Positions 1 to 12,845 of a DNA stretch of 64,000 nucleotides are shown here, piece by piece (position 1 is the first letter of the stretch; each line of letters begins with the position of its first letter). The notes beneath the pieces were generated by a model. That model was not told where the DNA came from and did no database searches. It saw nothing but the letters and a program-made list of their open reading frames with translations. The stretch covers positions 334,830,793-334,894,792 of the forward strand of contig NC_081408.1 of NCBI RefSeq assembly GCF_030272615.1, read 5' to 3'. The position numbers and the translations under genes were made by a program. This stretch comes from Cryptomeria japonica (lineage: Eukaryota > Streptophyta > Pinopsida > Cupressales > Cupressaceae).

Positions 1-1984
1 GTCCACCTACTTTACCTTTCCCCTTGTCTCTGTCCTTTTGATAAACTTTGAAATTTTTTGGTCTTTTCAACTCTTCCTATTTTTCTTTCTCAACAAAGAA
101 AATGTCCCCTTTTTTTTTTGTTTCTTCTGAAATTTCATTTACCCTACCAGCCATTAGGCTCACATGCTGGTGTCCACATGCAAAAACTGATCTTTTAGCT
201 TCATTGATTAATTCATCAATTTCTTCAACAGATTTGACCAGATGTATAGCTAGAAGCTTCTCAATTTTAATTTGCTTATCTAGCTCCATAATTGCTAACC
301 TCTTAGCATCTAACCACCTATATAATTCACTAGGCAAATCATCTACAACTTCAATTAATACTTTCTTATAAATGTTAAGATGTAAGATAATGCAATTCTC
401 AATACTTTCTTTCTCTTCATTAGTGAATGTATCATACGGTTTGCTCACATTAGATAAGTTACCGTCATGAGTTATCCCATTCAATAAGTTGTCCAATGGT
501 GGTATGACTTGTTTTTTCTTTTTCTTTGGTGTCAATTTCTTAGCCAGTGGCCTTACTATCTATTTCTTCGTCCTTGTCCTCTTGGGTGTAGGAAAGGGTA
601 CTGGTGAGGGTTTTCTCTTCCTTTCAACTCTTTTAAATTTTGTAGGAATTTCGCTTTCTGATGATGTACCAACCGAAGAAAGATGAGCCTCTAGTTGTAA
701 TCCTTCTAAGTCACTTTCCTTAATACCAATTATGTTCGTTATGTTTTCCTTTATTTCCTTGACTTGCTTGGTTGCACTCCTTATGTATTTTTCTCTTTTC
801 TTCCTCCATTTCATTGTCTACACACCACTTTCTATTGTCTTAGCATTTCCACAAACCTTTTCTTTCGGTTCTCTAGGGGCTTCTAATAGGGCTTTATCAT
901 ATGTTTCAATGATGTTTACATCTGCCTCATATCCCATTTATGTCACCTATACAGTTCTAGGAAGAACTTCCTCCATCCAAATTTCATCTTTTTTAATTAC
1001 AAAACATATTTCCTTTTCATATTTGTCTATAATGCTTTGTGGTAATCTCTCTCTTGTTTTCATTTTTGCTTTGAATGTTTTGAAGTACTCTGTTATATTG
1101 TTATCCTTATATGTACCCATATCGGTGAAGATTTCTAACAGTTGTTTGCCTACTGGTATATCATAACCAAAGTCTTTCTTACCAATACTAGGAACCTCTT
1201 TTGTGAGATACAACATCAGACATACAAGAAGATTGTCAAAGCGAAAAGTTCCTTTCTTGTCTCCTTTTATCTTCTTTAGATTATCTATCAACTCATCCTT
1301 TAACCACTCACACACATCTATTTTTGCATCATTGTTGACCATATCATATGAACTTTTAATACAAAGACTGGAAACAGAGTTCAGTCAGTTTGCATGTGTG
1401 GTTTTGTAGCCTAAAATCATGCTTATAAATCTGGCACTCACATCTTTAACATCATTCACTCTCAGGGATCTGCTATCATAGGTTGCTCCTGTTAATGCCA
1501 TTATAGTGTTATTAGGAACCTTTTTAGTCTTGTCTAGCCTGCTATCGATGGAGGGTAAACCAATCACTACCCTAACTACTTCTTTGGTGATTTTGCAAAT
1601 AGAGTCTAGCCAAAAGAATTCTCCATGAACTCGACTAAGGACAATCCTTACTACCTCCTTACAAAATTCCAGGATGTCTAAGATCTCCACAAAACCTAAA
1701 GTTTAAATAACCTTATGTTTGGGTTTCACATTTCCACTTTCATCATAGATAACATTTTTATATATTTTCAATATTTCCTCTAAATCTAATTCCTCAATAT
1801 TGCAATGAATGTAGTTTATAGGGTCTTCAGCATATGCAACACTTGTTGGAATTTTTGAAAAAGCACCTAGGGAATCATCTTGTTTTGCTATCTTGGGAAT
1901 GATCTTAAAAACTGGCCTAGGGTGTTTTACTACTTCCACAATAGTAGGGTTTGCAATAAATTACAGAGCAAAGGAGGAAGCCAT
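1..1984 (-). pseudogene. Second ORF (ORF2) of copy 1, unknown function, broken
   Basis: This is homologous to the 711-residue open frame of copy 2 at 48398-50533. The start is at 1984. Conserved stretches include VVKHPRPVFKIIPKIAKQDD, VHGEFFWLDSICKITKEVV, LRVNDVKDVSARFISMILGY and FVIKKDEIWMEEVLPRTV. Codon 8 is TAA, as in copy 3. Further stops and frameshifts split it (breaks near 1700, 1380, 940 and 550). The C-terminal coiled-coil part is outside the window. Its function is unknown to me. The N-terminal region vaguely resembles the uncharacterised 'putative plant transposon protein' domain seen in retroelement proteins, which is an inference. Confidence 0.82.
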
Positions 1985-2286
1985 TGATAAATACCTTAAT
2001 TTGCCTGATAGGTTTGAATGCTTGAAAGAACTTGCTTCACTTTTTGCTTTGGATGCCTTCACACGGATTTTTGTGCTTTTTGAAAGTTTGAATGCTCAGT
2101 GAATTGAAAAAGAGGGAAAATCAATGTTTTATAATGTCTTTTCTTCCAACAACCGCATTAAATGTCAGTCGGTTAAGTGAAACTTAACACATCTGCTGGT
2201 AAAGAAGAAGTCCATCTTCTCACCATCAACTGAGGGTAAACTTGCATGATTTTCAACTTGTTGCAATACCCCCAAAATTTTTCTCT

Positions 2287-3399
2287 TCATTTGGATGAAG
2301 AATCTCCTGTCGGTGGAGTAATACTCTGTTCTACCGATGAAGGAATAGTCTCATCAACATTATGATCTCCCTTTCTAATCCATTGTTTTCAAAATTCTTT
2401 CTTTACCTCATCTACCTTCTCTTTGCCTTTCAAACTGGGTCCTTTATTATTTTCTGATGAAGTCTTACTTCTACAAAATTTTGCAATATGTCCAATCTTG
2501 CTACAAGCATAACAAATCATACTGTTCTTTTGAATAGCCTTTCCGTATCCTATGCCGGTTTGTGTTATGCATTGACTAGATAAGTGTCCAAATCTTCCAC
2601 AAACATAACATCTTACATTCATTCTGCAGTTTTTTGAATTATGACCAAGTTTGTTGCATTTGGAACATTGACCGATGGGTGCATTAATGTTCTGATTGTT
2701 TCTAGATCTACACTAATTTTCTCTATGACCATACTTGTTACAGTTAAAGTATTTCCCATTAAATTTATAAGCATTAGGTTGTCTTACCAGTTTATTGTGA
2801 TCATTATTGTATGCAGTACCAGAACTTTCACCAACTTCAAATCCAAGTCCATTAGTATCTCCATTAGGTTTCTGAATTTTCAGAATATGATCAAGTTCTT
2901 CTGAACTTTTCTTGAATTTCTCTTTATGTTGATTTGTAGTATCCAACTCATTTTCCAAGATTCCCTTTTGTCTCATAAGTTTAGTTTTATCATGTTGAAT
3001 GTGAATCAGATCTATCTTCAACATATCATTTTCATGACAGAGTCTTAGATTTTCATTTGCAGCATCATTGAGTCTCCTAGTCAAGTCATCTTCATTCTTT
3101 TTCTTGTCTTCAATGTCTTTACAAAACCTCATAGTCATATCTTGCATTTCATTCCTCATAGTACTATTTTCTTGCCTCAATTTATTCACAAGATCATTAA
3201 GAGTTTCCTTTTCATCATCATCACTTTGTATCTTCTCATGAAGTTATTTTCTTTTATTTCTAGCAATAGTCAGATTCTCCTGAAGTCCTTGAATGAATTC
3301 ATGTGTAGTCCTCAGATCATCTTCAAGTTTGATATTCTTCATCTTTTCTGCATAATAGTTTGCAAGAGCTCCTTCTAATTGCTTTCTCAAGTTTTCCAT
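2287..3399 (-). pseudogene. gag of copy 1: coiled coil plus CCHC knuckles, decayed
   Basis: The start at 3399 (MENLRKQLE-type) matches copies 2 and 3. The N-terminal half is heptad-rich and charged, so coiled coil. The C-terminal half carries CX2CX4HX4C-type zinc knuckles such as CYVCGRFGHLSSQC and CYACSKIGHIAKFC. Such a gag would form the particle and bind RNA. The frame is broken by stops near 3243 and near the first knuckle (about 2712), so this copy is not intact. At the position where copies 2, 3 and 4 have an in-frame stop before the last knuckle, this copy has CAA (Gln). Confidence 0.82.
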
Positions 3400-3453
3400 C
3401 TATACTGGTGTCAAAATCTTCCTCAAGTTGTTAGGCTTTTGAAAATAGAGCAC

Positions 3454-3470
3454 CAGGCTCTGATACCAAT
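3454..3470 (-). other. Primer binding site, initiator tRNA-Met type (copy 1)
   Basis: The minus strand reads ATTGGTATCAGAGCCTGG directly after the LTR. TGGTATCAGAGC is the usual complement of the 3' end of plant initiator tRNA-Met used by many copia elements. Confidence 0.85.
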
Positions 3471-4247
3471 TGTTAGGATTAATAATAGTCCCAAAGATAC
3501 TAAGAGGGGGGGTGAATTAGTATCTAACCGGTTAACAGAATTTCTGACCTTATTATGTAATTTGCATTCCAAAATAATATACCGGTAAACAAGAATTAAC
3601 GCAGTAAATATGAACAATAAAGACAACATAGAAAGCACACCATAACACAATATTTTAATGAGGAAACGCGGTGTGGGAAAAACCTCTGTGGGATTTGTGA
3701 CCCACAATATTCACTCACTGGCCAATGAATGGATATTACTTGCAATGAGGTGCCTACACATGCAGGAAGGCCAACTGCCCAGAGCTTACTGCTCAAATAC
3801 AAAATGGAAGTCTCACTGACTTACAAAATGGATTATGAGAATCCAATATAATGTACTGCTACAATACAACATCTGCTATACCAGGTTTAGTACCGGTTTA
3901 AGCTCAAACTATAACCATAAACCCTTATACAAAATCTACCTTAATGTTTGCTAATCACCTCTGCCATATTCATCTTCTATCCTCTATCCATGCATATCAA
4001 AAGGATTTACAAGATCATACTTATATGAGTCTATTACAATATGCCATGTCGGATTTACAAAAGATATTACAATTAAATACAAAATACAAAAGTCTATTCA
4101 TGTCGGCTAGGGTGTCGGTATATATTATTGTCGTTGTCGGTGGTTGCTGGTGTTTTACCAGAAGAATGCCTTAAGGTCCACAAAGTTGCCATCAATGACA
4201 ACACCTTCAATCACCTTCAATTCTCATTCGAGTGTGCAATTCCAACA
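3471..4247 (-). repeat. 5' LTR of copy 1
   Basis: On the plus strand it starts TGTTAGGATT and ends TTCCAACA, the inverted TG...CA termini expected of an LTR. About 777 bp. It aligns along its length with the LTRs of copies 2 and 3, including the run of G before GTGAATTAG near 3505 and the block with GTGGGATTTGTGACCCACAA near 3686. Confidence 0.88.
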
Positions 4248-4254
4248 AGATGCA

Positions 4255-6070
4255 CTATGAGATATTTTTAGTGATCCCCATATTGTTGGATACTCAATGG
4301 GCTAGTAGGAGATGGTAGAGAGATATGCCCCACTTCCATCAGTGCTAGTAAGATTAGTTGGTGGTTTCCTCCTTCCTGACAGGAGATCACATGCATTATC
4401 AGCTGGATGGGGTTGTGGGCTGTAATGGATGGTTCGAGAGAGGACCTGCTATGTGTGGGGATGTGTTTTGGTGTATCTCTATCATGAGCTTCATCAGATA
4501 GTGTATGGCAGAGACTAGGGGTCTAGTTTGGCCGCAGGATGTACATTACTTCAAATTTAAGCATGGGAGTATATAGCCATTACATGTCCCATTGTATAGA
4601 GAGCTCAACAAATGGGATATCCTTATTTATATACGTATAAATAGGCAGCTTCCCATCCTATGATAAGGAAGCTAGAGTATTGGAGGTACACATTAGATGA
4701 TATGGATGTAGTTGTTTGATGCTCCTATTTGGATTACGAGCCTTAGTTTAAGAATACGATAGAGGTGCCAAGTTTATTGTAGAGTCAATACTTGATTGGA
4801 TAGACACCCTATGTGGTGGGGAGATTCCTTTTGTCATGGGTATATTGATAGTTTGGTCGGTGACAATTGATGCCCTATGGGATAGCCTTGCACATGAGAT
4901 TGTACAAGGAGAGAGCAGAGTGGGGACCTCCCTTGGATTTTTCTATAGATCATGTAGAGTTCTACTCTCTTTCTATCACTACGTAGGACTTTAGGCTCAC
5001 AATAACAGATGCAAGTATGCATCAGGATTGTGCCCTTTATTTTGTAACCCATCATTTTCCTCAATTGACAGGGCTAGAAGAGATGATACCACCACTAGAG
5101 GTGGTTCATCATGATGATGATGGTGGAGATGGAGGATGATGAGGGGGCCAATAGGGCCGATGCATGGAGAGGGTGATGAGAGGCCAAGGGGGAGATCGAG
5201 GAGTGGGTCAGGGCCAAGGAAAGTTGGGCTAAGGTAGGGATGGTGGTGAGAATGGAGGTTTTGATGGAGGTGGAAATAGGAGAGGTGGGAGCAGGATCCA
5301 GCAAGGTGAGGGGTAGCGGGTGGAGACAGATGCTAGGTCACGGGGGCCCTATGCAGGCAGAGGATATAGTAAAAGCGGGAGGTGGAGATGAGAGTTATAA
5401 TGATGGATCCAATGAGGAGACAAAGTCAAAGGAGTTGGGTGGTCAACAAGTAGGATTGGGCGGCCTGGGCTTTGATGAGGAGGAGGATGTCCAACCGTTG
5501 GTACCATGGAGGAGATTAGATATGCCCCTCCCAGCTATAGGATAGGTGAGCTCATCTCAAATACCTACAACATAGGTTTCATAGGTACCCCAGTCCAAAC
5601 ATGTTACTATCATAGTGCCATCAGACCAGCAACAGGCCCAGGCGATAGTATAAGAGTCCTTAGTGTAGAGACTACAGGCACAGCTAGCACTGGCAGAGGG
5701 ATAGATTGCTCAGCTACAGGCACAGGTAGCACAGGTGACTATAGAGAGAGACAGGGAGATAGAGCGGTGAGGTTGCACAAAGGAGACATTGTAGTCATTA
5801 CAGCAGGCCACCGCTCAAGGTGTTATAGGGACACTATTAGGGGTCTTATTAATCAGACTGTGTGAGCATAGTACTATAGGATATTGTACCTTTAGGTTGT
5901 GCCACCAGATCATCGTTCCCTTAGCTACACTGGCATTTCTTAGTGTGGGGGATCCCAAAGATAGGGAGGCAATGAAGGTGTGATGGTTTTTAGGAGAGTT
6001 CCTCTTAGTGATAGTGCAGGTGCAGGTACAGATGGCTCTATGTCTAGGCAATCAGATTTTGGAGGTAGTC
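4255..6070 (+). pseudogene. Plant mobile domain (PMD) protein remnant with acidic/Gly-rich tail
   Basis: Across three frames, translation gives fragments typical of the plant mobile domain: SDPHIVGYSMG, VRLVGGFLLPDRRSHALSAG, LQI then AWEYIAITCPIV (a stop replaces the usual Trp), and YWRYTLDDMDVVVW. An acidic, Gly-rich segment follows (5100-5550). The same domain occurs at 24192-24800 on the other strand (SDPDILTCSISWY, LVGFIGCLLMPDRG), so the match is internal as well as by family. Stops and frameshifts are frequent. The 5' end is cut at 4247 by the LTR of copy 1. PMD proteins (MAIN/MAIL in Arabidopsis) act in silencing and genome stability. Many PMD genes travel inside transposons, and this one looks like a transposon-borne relic. 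Confidence 0.72.
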
Positions 6071-8040
6071 ACTCCTAGCCTCTTTCATGATGATAATCTA
6101 CCATGTTATTGATTATACACAAATCATTGTATATTTGATGATTCCCTCAAGATGTATATTAGCATATTTTTATTGATTCATGGCAATGTTGCTTGATTCA
6201 TAGACTTTGGTATGGATATGATATCCAAGGGCTTTGGACGTTATTTGTTTCACTGATGATACATTCTGACTTATAGCTTTGATTTTCCTTTGGATAAGCA
6301 TGGGTCACACATATGAAGGATGATATGATACTCATATATATTTCTACATGTTATGGATTCTTTTGATATGCATGATCTATATGATTTTTGCTTTGATGAT
6401 GCAAAGGATTGCCTATGTGATGTGTGTGATGATGCAATGCTATGATCTATATGCTAATGATCATTTTTTGTAGGTAATATGCGATAAATGTATTTCTTTC
6501 ATTGTGCTGCTAAATGAGATGCATGTGTTTAAATGCATTTAACATATTTTTGGTTATTCTTAATGTACAAAATATTTTGATATGATATGATAATTTTCAT
6601 GTATGTGGATGTGCTTTGATATGAGATGTAATGATGATGCTATCTAAATGCAATGTGATTAGGATATGATATGATGTGAGATTTATCTTGAAAATGAGAT
6701 GTAAATTATAATGATAATGATATGAGATGTATCTTTAAAATGAGATGTAAATGATAATGATAATGCTTATAATGCAACTAAATATGAATTAAATGAGGTG
6801 AATTATGGGAATGATAATACAATCTAATGCAACTTAAGCATGATGCAACTTAACATGATATGATAATGTACCTTAATGTAGATTAAAATGATAATGCAAT
6901 CTAAATGCAACTTAACGATGATATGCATTCTCGTTCACAATGTTTCCATCTATTTTGATCAAAGTGATATTGCTTCCTCTTTTTTTTCCATCATCAAGTC
7001 GTGATTTGTTGAAAGTTGATACAAGCATCATGGTATAGTTGGTCCATAACAATCTGAGTGTAACTTACATGGATTTTGATATTCCAAGATGACACAAGCA
7101 TCGAGGTATAATTGAACCAAGATGACTTGAGTGTTGCTTGCGTAAAATAGATAAGAGTTAACCTTAATCTTATACAAACCTGAAATGTCCTTAGTGATTT
7201 GCCACCGGATCACATCGTAGAACAAATTTGCATAGTGGAAGACTTCACTCCCAAACAACAGACAAAGAAAGCATAATATTCCTTCCTTTCTTCTCTAATT
7301 TTTGAGACATCCTTGAGTTTCTTAGGAGATATGATAAGAAAAAACAAACAACCATGAGTAAGAATAAATGCTATCCAAAAAGTATTCTTGTCAAATAAAA
7401 CATCTTTCAAATAGACCTTTTGTTCAATTGAAATTAGTTCAAGTCTATGATGTCTAGCCTTCTTGCATTGTTGTTGTCACTCTTGGTTGGTTTGATCTTT
7501 GTTGTCTTAATATTTGTTTGGTTTGTTTCTTAAAACCCACAAGGAAAAATGCCCCTAGTGAGGTTAGGATGTTTCCCCTTGTTGTTGATACTACTGTGAT
7601 ATGGATATGTACATTGATCACCAAGCCATGGTGGGATATTATTTAGATAATTGATTTAGATAATCAAGGGCAGTGACTACCCTAATTATGTCTAGGATAC
7701 CACTGTGTGTATAAGTATTTTGTGATGGCTATTGGATTAGATTAGATGGAGCCAAAGATATTTTCTGAGTACTAATAGATAGAGGAGCTTCTCTCTCACA
7801 AATGGCACTTGTTGCCAAGTTTTCACCACCTATTTTTATTGCACTTTTTTATTGTTTTTTATTGTTTTTGTCTTTTTCTTAATTTTTTATTCTTAATGTG
7901 TCACAAGGTGCTTGTTTGCCAGGTTTGCACCCAAGTGATGATTTTTTATTTTTTTTTTAATTTTCTTCTTTTTTATTTGATCTGTGCATTGGACGAATCA
8001 AGTGTAGAACTTCTTTAGTTGGATGTTATTTGTGGGATCA
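6071..8040. other. Non-coding stretch with AT-rich TGATATGATATGA-type low complexity
   Basis: No coding signal was found. From about 6400 to 6920 the sequence is dominated by degenerate GATATGAT / ATGATAATGATA and 'TAATGCAACTTAA' repeats. 7440-8040 is T-rich with long T runs (7930-7975). It probably holds the 3' non-coding part of the minus-strand gypsy remnant and of the PMD unit. I could not place element ends here. Confidence 0.5.
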
Positions 8041-11000
8041 TCAAGCACATTCCCTTCTAAAGTTGATAAATGATATGCTCCTGATCCATAAGCTGATATG
8101 ATGACAAAGAGTCCCAACCAGTTAGGTTCAAATTTTCATTTCTTTTCTCAATCTTGTTGGTTCTGAGGGTTTTCCTTTAGTACTAGATCACCAATTTTGA
8201 AAGCCCTTGGTATGAATTTGTCATTTTAGCTTTTGCACATTCTTTGTTGATATGCTTTGAGATGATTTAAGGCATGTTATCATCATTCATCTAGCAGCTC
8301 GAGCTCTTGTAATATATTGACTCGATATTCCTCATCTAGAATGAGGCCCCTCAATGACACTCGGAGTGATGGAATCTCTACCTCAATAAGTAGGATAGCT
8401 TCTGATCCATACACAAATGAGTATGGTGTAACTCTTGTAGGTGTGTGGATACTCATTCTATAGGCCCAAAGTGTAGGTTGTAAGCTGGATATGCCAATCT
8501 TTACTAGCATAATTTACTATCTTCTTGAGGATTTTGAAGATAGTTTAATTTGAGGCTTCTACTTAGCCATTCCCTTGTGGATAATAAGGTGTTGAAAAGT
8601 GATGTTGGACATGGAATCACTCATAATGCTCTTGTACATCCTAATTCTTGAAAGTTCATCCATTATCTATGATAATGGAACTAGGGATGTCGTACTGATA
8701 GATGAGGTAGTTCAAAATGAAGGAAGCTATCTGCTTGTCAATAACTGTAGCAATGGAACTGCCTCAATCCACTTTGTTAAGTACTTAGTGGCTGTGATGA
8801 TAAATGTGTGTCCATTTGATGAGGAAGGATGAATCTTTCCTACTAGATCAAGTCCCCATGGGTAGAAAGGCCATGATGTGGTGAATGGTTACAACTCATG
8901 TGTCAATGAATGTATGAGATTGCCATGAATTTGGCACTTAGGATATTTCCTAGCAAACTGATGGGACTCTTTCTGCATTGTCAGCTAGTAATATCCCATA
9001 CTTAGAAGTTTCTTGGCAAGAGTAGGACAACTTGAATGTGTACCACAAATACCTTCATGAAGCTCATATAAGGAGGAGTCGGATTCATTATGATCAAGGC
9101 ATCGAAGAAGAGTACCATCAAGACCTCAGTGATAAATTGTATCAACAATTAGGGTATAGCGAGCGGCTTATCATATAAAGCTTTATTTTGGGTTATGATA
9201 TAGGTCTGGAGGGTATTGTCTTTGAGATAGGCATATATCTTCCCATATAAGGGGGAATCAAAACCATTTGGGGCACAAATTACTTGGGATTCTAAATTGT
9301 CATAGGTTGGGGAAAATAATTACTCCACTAGGAATTCATAATGATTTTGTCTATCTAGAATTTGTAGGAGAAAGGCAATGGTGGCCACTGTGTCAACAAC
9401 TCTGTTGTCTATCCTTGGAATCTCCTCAAAAATGATGTGTACAAAGTATTTCTTAAAATCATCCACCATGTGTTTGTAAGGCATCAACTTATCATCCTTT
9501 GTATGATAGTGATCATTGATTTGATTGATAACTAATTGAGAGTCCCATAGACTTTCAACTTCTGTGATTTTTCATTCTATGACTACTTTGATACATGTTA
9601 CTAGAGCTTCATACTCATCGATAGTATTGGTGCTTGGGAACATCAATCTGTAGGATCTCAAAATTATGTCCTTATGGAGTGACGAACAAGATGTCGACAC
9701 CTAATCCATGTTGTGTATAGGATCCATCAAAATATAGGGTCCATTGTTTTGGTGTAACAGTGAGCACATATATATCTAGGAATTCCACCTATAGTGAGTG
9801 CTTATCTGGTAGAGTGCTTCTGCCAGATGATCTTCTATTTCTTTTCCTTTGATAGCCCTCTATTTTGTGTATTGAATGTTGAGCTCACTTAGGATTGCTA
9901 CCCATTTTGCTAACCTCCCTGTGAGAGTGGCTTTGTTGAGTAAGTATTTTAGTGGGTCGATCTTTGCTACTAGCTTGATAGCATGAGCTAACATATACTA
10001 TCACAACTTTTGGGAAGCAAACACCACATTTAAACAATATTTTTTGATGAAAGTGTAATTGAGTTGATAGTCATTCATCATCTGGCTAATGTAATAAATG
10101 ACCCTTTCCTTTCCAACAAAGTCTTTTTATGCTAGTAATGCCCAGAGTGACACTTCAGTTGCTTATATGTAAAGAATGAGTGGCTTTCTCGCTATTGGTG
10201 GTACTAAAACAGGTAGATTCATGAGATATTGCTTGAGCTGGTGGAATGATTCTGCACACTTGTCCTCCCATCTGAAAGGTATATTTTTATGAAGTAGATG
10301 GTTGAATGGGAGAGATTTGTCTACCAATTGAGCAATGAACCTTCTGATAGATTGTAGCCTACCTTGAAGAGATCATGGTTGACTAATGTTCTTTAGAGAT
10401 GGCATTTCCAAGATAGCCTAAACCTTTGCAGGGTCCACCTCGATGCCTTTTTCCAATACAATGTAGACCAAGAGTTTTCCAGATGTGACTTAAGAAATAC
10501 ACTTTTTAGGGTTTAATCTGACATTGAATTGCTCTAATCTCTGAAAGATTTTATCAAGAATGTCTAGGTGTTATGCTCTTGTGAATGATTTTGCTAGAAA
10601 TTCATCTACATAGTCCTCCATTAAAGTATGCATCGTGTCATGAAATATTATTGTCATTACTCATTGACAGGTTGCACCAGCATTTTTCAAACCAAAAGGC
10701 ATGATGTTCCAATAGTATGTACCCCATGGACATGTGAATGTCATTTTATCTTAATCCTTTGGAGCTATCTTTATTTGGTTGTAGTCTAAAAAAATTGTTC
10801 ATGAGTGATAGCATCACATGCCCCTTCATGAGATCCATAATTGTATCGATGCTTGGTAGAGGAAAATCAACTTTCAGACAATCCTTGTTGAGGTCTCTAA
10901 AGTCTATACTAATCCTAATGCTTTTATCTGGTTTAGATACTGGCACAATGTTAGAGATACATTCAGGATAGTCTATAGGTCAGATGAAACTGACATCTAG

Positions 11001-11390
11001 TAACTTCTTCATCTCTTCTTTAACCAATACATGGTGAGATGTGGATTCATCTTTCTTAATTTCTATTTGACAAGTGATGCATGATGAGATCTAGATCTAT
11101 ACCTAGTATATCTACATAAGACCAAGCAAAGTTGATTTGCTTCTCCTTGAAGAATTTGACAAAGTTGGGTCTTTGTTGTTTCATTAATGATTATGTTAGA
11201 TGTATGGTTCTTGTTACTGCTTCAGTGCTAATATTTATTGATTGAGTTGTCTCAATCAATATTGATGATCTTTCTTGATAATGTTGAGGAAGAGTGTCAA
11301 GTCTCTCATCTTCAGGCACCTCAAAGAAGTTTTCACCATTAGATACGTCCTTTGTTTTTTACTTTTGTGTGATCTAATACTGTCATTAGA
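8040..11390 (-). pseudogene. Ty3/gypsy Tat-lineage pol remnant (RT, RNase H, second RNase H, integrase)
   Basis: The minus-strand domain order is as follows. First a pre-RT region (11340-11100, with FAWSYVDILGIDLDLIMHHL). Then RT (10950-10560: ISIDFRDLNKDC, FTCPWGTYYWNIMPFGLKNAG). Then RNase H (about 10400-9950) and a second, archaeal-like RNase H (about 9760-9480: TLYFDGSYTQHGLG). Last is integrase, with a C-terminal module at 8510-8090 (SFVYGSEAILLIEVEIPSL, FKIGDLVLKENP). Two RNase H domains in this order mark the Tat lineage. The RT active site reads YVDEF instead of YVDDL. Multiple stops and frameshifts show a dead element. gag and protease are missing and the region ends abruptly next to the LTR-like start at 11394. 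Confidence 0.82.
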
Positions 11391-11393
11391 TGG

Positions 11394-12845
11394 TGTAGTC
11401 ACATAAATCTATCCATTTTAAAATGAATATTTTCTATTTATTTGATTAATAAACCCACTATCCAGCATTTAATTAATTCATCTTCAAACATTCTCCTATT
11501 AATTAAATAAATTATTCAATTTATTTTAATTAATTCATTAAACCAAGTTCACAATCAATTAAATGAATAAAATTCTATTTATTTTATTTAATCCCCTTTC
11601 TTCTTTTAAATAAATAAATAAAACATTTATTTAAAATCATTAAATCCCCCCCCCCTCCCCACTTGACAAATGCAAGTTGCAACCACAAGTTGAAAATAAT
11701 TTAATTTAATTTTAATTTAAATCCTATTTTCCTTCACCCACCAAATCCAATTGCAATCCTAAATCCCCTTCTAGACCCTTCTAACCACTTTCTAATCATT
11801 CCTAATTAGCCTAATCCATCCCCTAAATATTGTCACATTCCTAAGCAACTTGAAGTCACTTCTCAAAGACTCCAAAGTCTTTGAAAAGAATTTAATGCTT
11901 TATATGTTCAACAAACTAACCTCTAAAGTATTCCAAACCACTAATGGCTCCTACATGACCATTAATGGCTCTTACATAACCATTTATAGTTAAATCCACT
12001 TGCTCCCATGGTTAGAGACTTTACCTCTAACTCAACCCTCATTTGACCCATGGGTCCCTTCAAGCATTTATTGCTTTGACCATAGTTATCCTCACTAACT
12101 CTTACACAAGATTTTATCCATTGGATAAAGACATTATTTATTGGATAATGGTTTTATTCTTTCAACTCAACATTAACCTTACCTCCCAATTTAACCCTCA
12201 ATTCATGTCAAGCATTTAAATCTTATTCCGTCTCCTCTCAACCCATCTTTTGTTGACAATTTTCATCCTGGGATTGGGTTGAAAGTCCTCACATGGATCT
12301 TAAGCCCTTCAATCCTGACCCTTGTTGAGATTACTCAGTCTCAACCCTCCATTGCTCCATTATACTTATAAATAGAGCTCATTTCTTCATAATCTAGATC
12401 CTAAAAAACTTGTATGCATTTAACCTATAGTGAAATTTAGAGAGCATTTAGCATAAGAAGTTACATTTACTCTTTTGGACTAAAATCAACTCTAGATTAG
12501 ATAATAGTCTCATTTTTAGCTTGTTCACATTTGCATATTTTCAAAATCATATCACAATCTTGAATCTCCATAAGACTTCCATAGCAATGCATAGCTGAGA
12601 GCTACACTCATGTGGAACTTGGAGAGGAGAGGAAGAAGGGAGGAGCAACTATGAGCATCTTGGTTAGAATATGGAGGAGCATAGTTTATCTATTCTATGT
12701 TTGTATACTTTATATTTCATGCTCAATATCTCTCTTGATATGCCTGTTTAGGATAATCTTTGGTTGCTAACACTAACGTTTGCTTCTTGTGTTCTTGTGT
12801 GTGTTGCCATCAAACATATTTTCTAATCCTTTTTGTAAAGCATCA
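11394..12845 (+). repeat. Probable 5' LTR of the plus-strand gypsy element
   Basis: It starts TGTAGTCACATAAATC and contains an AT/C-rich head (TTAATTAATTCATC motifs). A clear TATAAATAGAGC promoter lies at 12367. A downstream transcribed-looking segment ends near GCATCA (12845), before TTTGGTGAACTCGTCG. The first ~130 bp recur in inverted orientation at 23620-23750, supporting this as an element terminus. The right end is a guess: no second full copy is present to define it, and the primer binding site was not recognised with certainty. Confidence 0.5.
12367..12374 (+). promoter_or_regulatory. TATA box in gypsy LTR
   Basis: TATAAATA followed by GAGCTC, about 1 kb into the proposed LTR, is consistent with the U3/R promoter of a long LTR reading toward the plus-strand gag. 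Confidence 0.55.

Larger units (their letters stand above)
1..4247 (-). mobile_element. Copy 1 of pol-less LTR retrotransposon (right part, runs out of window)
   Basis: Read on the minus strand this is the 5' part of an LTR element: 5' LTR (3471-4247), primer binding site, gag (3399-2287), then the long second ORF (from 1984) leaving the window at position 1. The order and protein similarity match copy 2 (46130-52770) and copy 3 (53830-60563). No reverse transcriptase, integrase or protease lies between gag and the second ORF. Its 3' end and left target duplication lie outside the window. The base next to the LTR is 4248 (AGATG would be the right duplication). It appears to be inserted in a PMD pseudogene. 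Confidence 0.85.

Noticed and set aside
5240-5865. Two plus-strand open frames (101 and 119 codons) as independent genes
   Set aside because: They lie in the Gly/acid-rich tail of the decayed PMD gene and overlap each other. No separate domain was seen.
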